Assembly (NCBI GenBank): GCA_030149625.1
Contig: JASLHP010000418.1
Coordinates: 1-7,331, forward strand
Direction of reading: 5' to 3'
Source: Solirubrobacteraceae bacterium
GTDB lineage: Bacteria > Actinomycetota > Thermoleophilia > Solirubrobacterales > Solirubrobacteraceae
DNA: 7,331 nt
This document shows positions 1 through 5,177 of the stretch, piece by piece. The position numbers were made by a program, and so were the translations under genes. Numbering within the stretch: position 1 is the stretch's first letter; the number at the start of each line of letters is the position of its first letter. Under the pieces are notes generated by a model. The model was not told where the DNA came from and did no database searches. It worked only from the letters and a program-made list of their open reading frames with translations.

Positions 1-905
1 AGGCCGAGACATCCCGTGATCAGGACCGTCAGCAGCCCCGCGCTCCAGGAGTTCAAGAGGCTGGGATCGGGGCGCGTATCCGTCGCCACCACCGCGAGGC
101 TCCGATGCGGGCCGCCGACCGTCATCGGCAGCCGCGCGACCATCGCGCGATGCCCCGCGTCGATCGCCGGCTGAGGATGCCCTCCGAGCTTGCCGCCGTG
201 GAGCAGCAGCGTTCGAGTCCCGGCGCGAGCGCCTGTGCGGCGTCCCGGCCGGGCGGCCGCGATCGTGATCCGTCCGCGTTCGTAGCCGCCCAGCTGGACG
301 CTCACGTTGGGGACGTCGCTGACGATCATGCCCGGGCCGGGTGTAGAGGAGGGGCTCATGTCGAGCTGGATCAGGCCGAGCGAGCGGCCATCGAGCCGGA
401 GCGGAGCGAGGAACGCGACGTTTGGGCGCCCACTGACGGGCGAGCGGAACGGCTGTGTGCCGGCGCCCGCGGGCGAGCGGTCGGCGAGCTCCGCGAACCG
501 GCGAGTGAGTGCCAGCGGAAGCACGACTTGCCGTGCGCTGCGCGCGCACACGAGCTGGCGTCCCGTAGCAGCGTCGAGGCAGACATTGGTCAGCGGGACG
601 ATCGACGTGCGCTCGAGGGTGGCAAGGCTCGCCGCGGTGTAGGCAAGGTCGCTGCGGCGCGTGGCGGCGGCGATCGCACGGCCGTCCAACAGCTCGCGCA
701 CAGCCGGGTTGACGAGCATCATCGCGATGGTCGTCATCAGCTGGTGCTGACTCGCGGCGACGAACGTGACCTCGTTGCCGACAGCGCCCTGCAGCGCGTG
801 ATCCTGCGAGTTACGACGGCTGTTGACGTGATCGCCCGTCTCGTAAACAGCGACGGCGCCGAGCAGCAGCGAGAGCACGAGGCCCAGGATCGCGAACTGG
901 CGCAT
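1..905 (-). CDS. Membrane-anchored sensor protein with Cache-like extracellular domain, partial (cut by left edge)
   Basis: The frame is open from ATG at 905 down to base 1 with no stop, giving 301 full codons; the C-terminal part lies outside the window. Residues 4-20 form a hydrophobic helix right after the Met. About 260 residues of extracytoplasmic type follow, and a second hydrophobic stretch begins near residue 283 at the edge. Residues about 45-125 (helical, an NPAVRELLDG segment, then VCLDAATGRQLVC) resemble the long-helix and first strand region of Cache-type sensors found ahead of GGDEF, EAL or histidine kinase outputs. Cys109 and Cys120 could form a disulfide. The topology is seen directly. 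The Cache assignment is inference from pattern, and the output domain cannot be known here. Codon use is natural, with GC-rich third positions, while antisense frames give Arg/Glu-rich low-complexity products. AGAGG lies only about one base before the ATG, so the ribosome site is poor. Divergent from the BTAD regulator. Confidence 0.8.
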   Translation of the reverse strand, partial: MRQFAILGLVLSLLLGAVAVYETGDHVNSRRNSQDHALQGAVGNEVTFVAASQHQLMTTIAMMLVNPAVRELLDGRAIAAATRRSDLAYTAASLATLERTSIVPLTNVCLDAATGRQLVCARSARQVVLPLALTRRFAELADRSPAGAGTQPFRSPVSGRPNVAFLAPLRLDGRSLGLIQLDMSPSSTPGPGMIVSDVPNVSVQLGGYERGRITIAAARPGRRTGARAGTRTLLLHGGKLGGHPQPAIDAGHRAMVARLPMTVGGPHRSLAVVATDTRPDPSLLNSWSAGLLTVLITGCLG

Positions 906-937
906 GCCTCTGTTTCGTCCGCGTGGCGCAAGGCTTG

Positions 938-950
938 AATATTGGATATG
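938..950 (-). promoter_or_regulatory. AT-rich patch, candidate promoter of the sensor gene
   Basis: AATATTGGATATG is the only clearly AT-rich stretch in this GC-rich gap and lies 33-45 bases upstream of the ATG at 905 on the minus strand. Read on the minus strand it gives CATATCCAATATT, which has TAT-rich -10-like words but no exact TANNNT hexamer and no evident -35. The call rests on composition and position only. Confidence 0.25.
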
Positions 951-1017
951 CCGTGTGGCAGACGCGCCGATGGCAGGTATGCCGGCGGCGCGAGGCGAAT
1001 GCGCCCGAGAGCACAGC

Positions 1018-1043
1018 ACTCAAACCCCGCGCAGGGTTTGAGT
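1018..1043. repeat. Perfect 10-bp inverted repeat, candidate operator
   Basis: ACTCAAACCC (1018-1027) and GGGTTTGAGT (1034-1043) are exact reverse complements around a 6-base centre, CGCGCA. Both neighbouring genes point away from it and no T-run follows, so a terminator role is unlikely. A dyad of this size between divergent genes, one of them a regulator, fits a binding site for a dimeric transcription factor. Which protein binds it is unknown. Confidence 0.6.
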
Positions 1044-1074
1044 ACGAAGCTTTGGTGCGCTTGGTAGGACAGCT

Positions 1075-1084
1075 CTCAAACCCC
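1075..1084. repeat. Third copy of the CTCAAACCC(C) operator half-site
   Basis: CTCAAACCCC repeats exactly the bases at 1019-1028, in the same orientation and 56 bases downstream. The word was not seen elsewhere in the window by eye. Together with the dyad at 1018-1043 it makes three copies within 67 bases, which argues against chance. Confidence 0.5.
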
Positions 1085-1210
1085 TCCGAGGCTCTGGATC
1101 GGGAGGCACGTCCGCAAAGACTCGGTCCGGGGTTGCCTGTCGCGCGGCGCGCTGGATCCGCATCGGAGACTCGAACGCACGGCCACAGGTGCTAACGGCT
1201 CATTCGACGT

Positions 1211-1216
1211 TAAGAT
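1211..1216 (+). promoter_or_regulatory. Candidate -10 box of the BTAD regulator
   Basis: TAAGAT fits the TANNNT -10 pattern of actinobacterial housekeeping promoters. Transcription would start at about 1223, leaving a leader of only a few bases before GTG 1226 or about 12 before ATG 1235. No TTGACA-like -35 stands out at a 16-18 base spacing, so the promoter may be activator dependent or the match may be chance. Confidence 0.35.
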
Positions 1217-1234
1217 CGGCTGGCTGTGTGTGGC

Positions 1235-3019
1235 ATGGTGGTTCGTCTGCTCGGCTCGCCGGAGATCGAGTGCAATGGCACGATCGTGGATGGTCCGCGT
1301 GGTCGGAAGGTGTGGGCGGTGATCGCCTGCCTGGTGCTCGCCGAGCAACGCGTGCCCCGGTCGAGGCTGGCTGCGCTCATGTTCGGCGGGGCAGACGACC
1401 CGCTCGGCGCGCTCCGCTGGGCGCTTGCGCAGGTGCGGCGGACCCTGGGGCTGGCGGAAGCATTGCGGGGCGACCCGCTCGAGCTCGAGCTTCCGAGCTC
1501 GGTGCAGGTCGATGTGCTCTCTCTGCTTGGAGGCGATGGCGATCCTGGGCTTGTCCGCGGTGAACTGCTGGAGGGCGCGGATCCGGACGCGGGCGAGACG
1601 TTCGACGCGTGGCTGCTGGTTGAACGTCGGCGGCTGGCCGGGGTGTGCGAGGGAGTTCTGCGCGATGCCGCGCTGGGCTCGTTGGCGGCCGGGTTGCCTC
1701 TGGAGGGAGCCGGATTTGCTTCGCGGGCGCTGTCGCTGAGTCCGTTCGACGAGAGTCTGCACGAGCTGCTGGTGCGCTGCCTCGCGAGAGCTGGACAGCT
1801 CGGCGCCGCGCGCCATCAGGCCAGCGCTTGCGAGGTGCTGTTTCGCCGGGAGCTCGGACGCGCGCCCGATCCCCGGGTGCGTCGTGCAGCCGAGGAGGGC
1901 GGACACGCAGGGCCGCCGCCGAGCGGTGACCGGTCTGCCGCGATCGGACAGCTCGACGCCGGGCTGGCGGCGTTGGCCGCCGGAGCGGCGGAGCCCGGAG
2001 TGGCTTGCATGCGGATGGCGTGCGACGAGGCTCGCGCCTGCAGCGAGCCGGAGCTTCTCGCTCGTGCACTGACCGAGTTGGGGTCTGCCCTCGTGCATGC
2101 CGTTCGTGGCCGCGATGAAGAGGGCGCCGCGCTGCTGCACGAGGCGCTGGCGATCAGCGAGCAGACGGGTGATCGTGGGATGACCGGCCGCGTCTGCCGC
2201 GAGCTCGGATACATCGACGTGCAGGCCGGGCGTGGAACCTCAGCCGGGCGGTGGCTGGAACGGTCCACGCAGATGGCCCTCGCCGACGGCGAGCGAGCGG
2301 CGGTTCTTGGCGTGCGCGGAATGGCTCTTTCAGACCGAGCGCACTATGTGCCGGCGCTGGCATTGCTGAGCGAGTCGGTGTCAACCGCCGAGCGCTGCGG
2401 AGCGATTCGCCAGACCGCATGGTCATTGGCGCTACTCGGCCGAACAATGTTGCTCCGCGGCGAGCTGCCCTCAGCGACGGCTGTCCTCGACAGGTCGCTG
2501 GCCCTCGTGGAGCAGGACGGGTGGGTCGCCTTCCGGCCCCTACCGGAGACGCTTCGTGGCGAGGTGGCGCTGATGGCCGGTGACCTCGAGCGAGCAAACG
2601 AGTTGCTGCACAATGCCTTCGCGCTGGGATGCCGCCTCGGCGATCCGTGCTGGGAGGCATTGGCGGCTCGCGCGATCGGGCTCCTGCACCTAGCTCGCGG
2701 TGAACTTACCCCGGCGCTGGAGTGCCTTCGAGACGCCGCTCGCCGGGCGGTACGTGTGTGCGACCCGTATGTGTGGGTCCACGCGCACAGCCTGGACGCC
2801 CTCGCCGGCCTCGCGATCTCCTCCGAAGCCGACGACGCCGCCGCGCTCGTGGCCGATCTCGAGCGCATCGCCGCGCGGTCGGATATGCGTGAGCTGATCG
2901 TTCGCGCAGCCCTGCACCGGGCGGCGCTCGGAGATCCGGCTGGAGTAGAGGCCGCCCGGCCGCTGGCCGAGGCGATCGAAAGCCCTGCGCTGCATAGCGC
3001 TCTCGCGGTCGTGGTCTGA
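1235..3019 (+). CDS. SARP-like transcriptional regulator with BTAD and TPR-like C-terminal region
   Basis: The protein has 594 residues from ATG 1235. GTG 1226 is an alternative start three codons upstream and close to the TAAGAT box. I prefer the ATG because the first wing strand (VVRLLG) begins directly after it, as in the SARP family. Residues 1-95 look like the winged-helix DNA-binding domain (RKVWAVIACLVLAEQRV, then RWALAQVRRTLG as the recognition region). Residues about 92-222 match the bacterial transcriptional activator domain, with the typical SPFDESLHELLVRCLARAG and RRELGRAPDP segments. Residues about 235-525 are alanine- and leucine-rich paired helices like TPRs (for example LLHEALAISEQTGD and ELPSATAVLDRSLALVEQDG). 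No Walker A motif, NB-ARC module or C-terminal LuxR HTH is visible, so it is longer than small SARPs but lacks the AfsR ATPase. SARP-like proteins activate nearby genes; the tautomerase 67 bases downstream is the obvious candidate. Signal sensed: unknown. Confidence 0.87.
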   Translation: MVVRLLGSPEIECNGTIVDGPRGRKVWAVIACLVLAEQRVPRSRLAALMFGGADDPLGALRWALAQVRRTLGLAEALRGDPLELELPSSVQVDVLSLLGGDGDPGLVRGELLEGADPDAGETFDAWLLVERRRLAGVCEGVLRDAALGSLAAGLPLEGAGFASRALSLSPFDESLHELLVRCLARAGQLGAARHQASACEVLFRRELGRAPDPRVRRAAEEGGHAGPPPSGDRSAAIGQLDAGLAALAAGAAEPGVACMRMACDEARACSEPELLARALTELGSALVHAVRGRDEEGAALLHEALAISEQTGDRGMTGRVCRELGYIDVQAGRGTSAGRWLERSTQMALADGERAAVLGVRGMALSDRAHYVPALALLSESVSTAERCGAIRQTAWSLALLGRTMLLRGELPSATAVLDRSLALVEQDGWVAFRPLPETLRGEVALMAGDLERANELLHNAFALGCRLGDPCWEALAARAIGLLHLARGELTPALECLRDAARRAVRVCDPYVWVHAHSLDALAGLAISSEADDAAALVADLERIAARSDMRELIVRAALHRAALGDPAGVEAARPLAEAIESPALHSALAVVV

Positions 3020-3039
3020 TCACACGCCTCGTCACACGC
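3020..3039. repeat. Tandem direct repeat TCACACGC x2, 12-base period
   Basis: TCACACGC occurs at 3020-3027 and again at 3032-3039, starting one base after the regulator's stop codon. SARP proteins are known to bind short direct repeats spaced about one helical turn, so this pair between the regulator and the tautomerase could be a binding site. Two short copies alone are weak evidence. Confidence 0.3.
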
Positions 3040-3056
3040 AGCCGTGGTGTGCTGCA

Positions 3057-3073
3057 ACTCGTCAACTACGAGT
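3057..3073 (+). promoter_or_regulatory. Small hairpin or dyad directly before the tautomerase ribosome binding site
   Basis: ACTCGT (3057-3062) and ACGAGT (3068-3073) pair perfectly around a CAACT loop and abut the AGAGGAG ribosome site at 3074. In RNA it is a 6-bp hairpin that would not cover the ribosome site, so it might expose the site or shield the mRNA. In DNA it could be an operator. Function is inferred only. Confidence 0.35.
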
Positions 3074-3080
3074 AGAGGAG
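3074..3080 (+). promoter_or_regulatory. Ribosome binding site of the tautomerase gene
   Basis: AGAGGAG lies six bases before ATG 3087 and is the best Shine-Dalgarno match in the window. It fixes the tautomerase start codon. Most other genes here have weak or no such site, so this gene is probably translated from an internal position in a longer mRNA. Confidence 0.75.
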
Positions 3081-3086
3081 CCGCAG

Positions 3087-3320
3087 ATGCCGCTAATCAA
3101 TGTCAAGCTCATCGACGGAGTCTTCACGCCCACCCAGAAGACACAGATCGTCGAGCGCCTCACCGACGCGATGGTCAGCATCGAGGGCGAGAACATGCGC
3201 CAGGTGACCTGGTGCGTGATCGAGGAGGTCAAGAGCGGGGATTGGGGAATCGCCGGTCAGTGCCTGACCACCGAGGCTGTCCAGGCGCTCGCGGCCGGCT
3301 CGCCGGCGGGAGTTGCTTGA
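3087..3320 (+). CDS. 4-oxalocrotonate tautomerase (4-OT) family protein
   Basis: The product has 77 residues and starts Met-Pro-Leu-Ile-Asn. The Pro exposed after Met removal is the catalytic base of the 4-OT superfamily, whose small enzymes form hexamers or dimers of beta-alpha-beta units and move protons in keto-enol substrates. The first strand (PLINVKLIDG), the helix (TPTQKTQIVERLTDAMVSI) and the second strand (MRQVTWCVIEEV) are in the expected order, ending in KSGDWGIAGQ. Counting Pro as 1, position 11 is Val where classical 4-OT has an important Arg; Arg37 could stand in for the classical Arg39, and Trp52 lies near the usual Phe50. It is somewhat longer than the classical 62-residue enzyme because of a C-terminal tail. 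The substrate therefore need not be 2-hydroxymuconate. It follows the BTAD regulator by 67 bases without a clear promoter, suggesting one transcript or direct control by that regulator. Family confident; reaction unknown. Confidence 0.9.
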   Translation: MPLINVKLIDGVFTPTQKTQIVERLTDAMVSIEGENMRQVTWCVIEEVKSGDWGIAGQCLTTEAVQALAAGSPAGVA

Positions 3321-3331
3321 GCCCAGACGCA

Positions 3332-3370
3332 GCGGCGACGGTACGGAACTCGCCCTCGTGCCGTCGCCGT
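3332..3370 (+). terminator. GC-rich hairpin after the tautomerase gene
   Basis: Bases 3332-3344 pair with 3358-3370 in a stem of about 13 bp with two G-U pairs, around a 13-base loop. It lies 12 bases after the tautomerase stop. No T-run follows, so it would be a hairpin-only terminator of the kind suggested for actinobacteria, or an mRNA 3'-end stabiliser. Confidence 0.5.
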
Positions 3371-3464
3371 CCCTGCACCAGCGGACCGATCGCATCGACG
3401 CCGGCCAGTCGCACGCAGCCTGTTCTGCGAAACGCTTCGCGCGAGGTGCGCGCACACGCCTTCA

Positions 3465-3562
3465 AAGGGCCCCATTTCGACCCCAATGCCCCGTGCGGGA
3501 CTCGAACCCGCCCCACCGGATTAAAAGTCCGGCGCTCTACCAGATGAGCTAACGGGGCCCTT
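3465..3562 (-). repeat. 9-bp inverted repeat bracketing tRNA-Lys
   Basis: AAGGGCCCC (3465-3473) and GGGGCCCTT (3554-3562) are exact reverse complements. The second copy overlaps the first five tRNA bases and the last four bases of its leader; the first lies in the 3' trailer. In the precursor RNA the trailer copy could pair with the 5' half of the acceptor stem and compete with the normal fold, or serve as part of a processing or stop signal. Confidence 0.4.
3487..3558 (-). tRNA. tRNA-Lys (anticodon UUU)
   Basis: On the minus strand the cloverleaf is complete. The 7-bp acceptor stem pairs GCCCCGT with ACGGGGC. The D-arm has GCTC/GAGC, the anticodon stem is CCGGA/TCCGG with loop CTTTTAA (anticodon at 3523-3525, TTT), and the T-arm is GCGGG-TTCGAGT-CCCGC. 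The discriminator is A (3487). The CCA end is not encoded. It lies 16 bases after the reductase stop on the same strand. Confidence 0.96.
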
Positions 3563-3571
3563 CGCGCGCAC

Positions 3572-3577
3572 AGTCTA
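3572..3577 (-). promoter_or_regulatory. Candidate -10 box of tRNA-Lys overlapping the reductase stop codon
   Basis: On the minus strand this reads TAGACT, a TANNNT match whose first three bases are the TAG stop of the reductase gene. Thirteen bases separate it from the tRNA, which would give a leader of about seven bases, close to the geometry seen before tRNA-Val. No good -35 was found. Confidence 0.4.
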
Positions 3578-5005
3578 CGGCTGTTCGTCAGCGGCGACGC
3601 GCAGGAGCTCCTCGATGCGCGTGAGCTTGACGCGCGGGCGGCCCGCGGGCTCGCCGAGCGCGCGCTCGTGCCGGTCGATCGCCTCCCATCCCGCGTATGT
3701 GACGAGCTCGGGCTGGCGCGCGCGCAGCAGCGCCTCGATCGCGCCGGCGTCGGGCGCGCTCGGGCTGTGTGCGCTTGCGGCGCCCTGAGCGTCGGCCACC
3801 CCGTTGCTCGCGGAAGCGAGATCCGCGAGCATCGCGTCTACGGTCTCCTGTGCGTCCTTCTTGTTGGTCCCGATCACGCCGGACGGGCCGCGCTTGATCC
3901 AGCCGACGACGTACTCGCCGGCCAGCGTCACGCCAGCGTCGCGGTCCTGCACGCGGCCCGCGTCGTTGGGGATGACCGCGGAGCGATCGTCGAACGGGAC
4001 GCCAGGCAGCGGGACGCCGCGGTAGCCGATAGCGCGAAACGCGAGCCCGGCCGCGATTGTCTCTGTCTCATCGGTGGCGCGGGCGCGCAAGCCGCCATCG
4101 GACGCGGGCACGAGCTCGTTGCGGATCAGCTCGACTGCCCCGAGATGACCATGCGCGTCTGGCAGGAACGCAGCCGGCGAGAGCAGGAAGCGCAAGACGA
4201 TGCGCTTGTCGTGGCCGGCGGGTGGCCGCGACGCGTATGAGCGCAGGATCTCGACGTTGCGGCGCGCCGTGATGTCCTCCTCGGCCCGCGGGTCCACGAT
4301 CGCGAGCGCCCGCTCGAGCTCCGCCTCATCGACGATCACGTCTGCGCCCGCCAGCTCGCCGAGCTCCAGCAGCTCGGGGTTCGTGAACGCTGCCTGCGCG
4401 GGCCCGCGCCTGCCGAGAATCACGACCTCGCGCACGCTGCTGCGGGCGAGCACCTCCAGAGCGTGGTCGGCGGTATCCGTCGGCGCAAGCTCCTCGGGGT
4501 CCAGCACGAGCATGCGCGCGACGTCGAGCGCGACGTTGCCGTTGCCGATCACGACCGCGCGCTCAGCCGAAAGCAGGTCGAACTCGAGGTGAGTGTGATC
4601 GGGATGGCCGTTGTACCAGCCGACGAACTCGGTCGCGGCGTGTGAGCCGGGAAGCTCTTCGCCGCGAATGCCGAGTGGCCGGTCCGACGGGGAGCCGGTG
4701 GCGTAGACGATCGCGTGGTAGTGCTCGAGCAGGTCCTCGCGCGAGACGTGCTCGCCGAACGTGACGTTGCCGTAGTAGCGGAAGCGCTTGTGTGCGGCGG
4801 TCTTCTCGTAGACGCGCGTGACCGACTTGATCTTGGGGTGATCGGGCGCGACGCCGGAGCGGACGAGGCCCCACGGTGTGGGTAGACGCTCGAGCATGTC
4901 CACCTCGAAGCGTTCCGATGGGTGCTTGAGCAGGTGACCAGCCGTATAAAAGCCGGCTGGCCCGGACCCTACGACTGCGATGCGGATGGGGGGCTCGTCG
5001 TTCAT
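3575..5005 (-). CDS. fprA: FprA-type ferredoxin/adrenodoxin-like NADP+ reductase
   Basis: The 476-residue flavoprotein belongs to the glutathione-reductase-like family of adrenodoxin reductase and mycobacterial FprA. It moves electrons between NADPH and a ferredoxin through FAD in the cytoplasm. Visible marks: the FAD Rossmann motif GSGPAG at 13-18; LPTPWGLVRSGVAPDHPKIK at 41-60; the NADPH motif GNGNVALDVAR at 154-164; GRRGPAQAAFT at 198-208; GYRGVPLPG at 327-335; and RGPSGVIGTNKKDAQETV at 372-389, the signature near the flavin. An Ala/Ser-rich linker (about 397-420) precedes the usual C-terminal RPRVKL segment, making it slightly longer than the mycobacterial protein. No Fe-S ferredoxin domain is fused, so it needs a separate ferredoxin, which is not in this window. 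No ribosome site is evident before ATG 5005. It follows tRNA-Val by 42 bases with no clear terminator or promoter between. A natural client is the P450 850 bases away on the same strand, though FprA also serves general ferredoxin metabolism. Confidence 0.95.
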   Translation of the reverse strand: MNDEPPIRIAVVGSGPAGFYTAGHLLKHPSERFEVDMLERLPTPWGLVRSGVAPDHPKIKSVTRVYEKTAAHKRFRYYGNVTFGEHVSREDLLEHYHAIVYATGSPSDRPLGIRGEELPGSHAATEFVGWYNGHPDHTHLEFDLLSAERAVVIGNGNVALDVARMLVLDPEELAPTDTADHALEVLARSSVREVVILGRRGPAQAAFTNPELLELGELAGADVIVDEAELERALAIVDPRAEEDITARRNVEILRSYASRPPAGHDKRIVLRFLLSPAAFLPDAHGHLGAVELIRNELVPASDGGLRARATDETETIAAGLAFRAIGYRGVPLPGVPFDDRSAVIPNDAGRVQDRDAGVTLAGEYVVGWIKRGPSGVIGTNKKDAQETVDAMLADLASASNGVADAQGAASAHSPSAPDAGAIEALLRARQPELVTYAGWEAIDRHERALGEPAGRPRVKLTRIEELLRVAADEQP

Positions 5006-5047
5006 CGGCCGGTGTCTGAGGTCGGAGTCGGTGCAGGTGCGTGAGGA

Positions 5048-5121
5048 TGGGCGCGGCCCGACTCGAACGGGCGACCCCCTCGGTGTAAGCGAGGTGCTCT
5101 AGCCAACTGAGCTACGCGCCC
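5048..5121 (-). tRNA. tRNA-Val (anticodon UAC)
   Basis: On the minus strand the acceptor stem pairs GGGCGCG with CGCGCCC. The D-arm is GCTC/GAGC, the anticodon stem is CCTCG/CGAGG with loop CTTACAC (anticodon at 5085-5087, TAC), and the T-arm is GCCCG-TTCGAGT-CGGGC. The discriminator is A (5048). The CCA end is not encoded. It is 42 bases upstream of the fprA-type gene on the same strand. Confidence 0.96.
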
Positions 5122-5135
5122 TCGTGGCGCCCATA

Positions 5136-5141
5136 AGGCTA
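5136..5141 (-). promoter_or_regulatory. Candidate -10 box of tRNA-Val (and perhaps of fprA)
   Basis: On the minus strand this reads TAGCCT, a TANNNT match 14 bases before the tRNA 5' end, giving a leader of about seven bases. With no promoter visible between tRNA-Val and the reductase gene, the same start could serve both. A clear -35 is missing. Confidence 0.45.
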
Positions 5142-5177
5142 GCGGTAGTCGGCGAGCGCGCCTGCGAAGCTGTCGCG

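Larger units (their letters stand above)
906..1234. promoter_or_regulatory. Divergent intergenic region between sensor and BTAD regulator
   Basis: About 330 bases without a convincing gene separate two divergent genes, so both promoters should lie here. It holds an AT-rich patch at 938-950 (candidate leftward promoter for the sensor gene), the CTCAAACCC dyad at 1018-1043, a third CTCAAACCC copy at 1075-1084, and a TAAGAT box at 1211-1216 for the rightward regulator. The stretch 1085-1200 shows only minor GC-rich dyads. No tRNA or small RNA could be folded convincingly. Confidence 0.6.

Noticed and set aside
105..938. Long rightward open frame of 277 residues
   Set aside because: It is antisense to the sensor gene, and its product is Arg/Glu/Ala-rich low complexity with no domain or hydrophobic core; the minus strand frame has a proper membrane helix and domain pattern.
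1018..1043. Reading the 10-bp dyad as a transcription terminator
   Set aside because: Both neighbouring genes start from this gap and point away, and no T-run follows on either strand.
1160..1200. tRNA-like T-arm on the minus strand (GTTCGAGTCTCC)
   Set aside because: The flanking stem bases do not pair and no acceptor, D-arm or anticodon arm can be built, so it is not a tRNA and only weakly resembles a tRNA remnant.
1076..2140. Long leftward open frame of 354 residues
   Set aside because: It is antisense to the BTAD regulator, with Arg/Gln/His-rich composition typical of GC-rich shadow frames, and the opposite frame carries clear family motifs.
3044..3552. Rightward open frames running over the tautomerase, the hairpin and tRNA-Lys
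   Set aside because: They are out of frame with the tautomerase and cross a complete tRNA gene; the products show no domain.
3465..3562. Inverted repeat around tRNA-Lys as attachment sites of an integrated element
   Set aside because: The copies are inverted and only 9 bases, one inside the acceptor stem, with no integrase or direct repeat of the tRNA 3' end nearby.
3668..4592. Rightward open frames inside the reductase gene
   Set aside because: They are antisense shadows of a protein with full FAD and NADPH motifs.
5124..5177. Upstream GTG start for the DUF2993-like gene
   Set aside because: It lies two bases from tRNA-Val and would put 18 extra residues before the signal helix; the ATG at 5178 gives a normal signal anchor and leaves room for the tRNA promoter.
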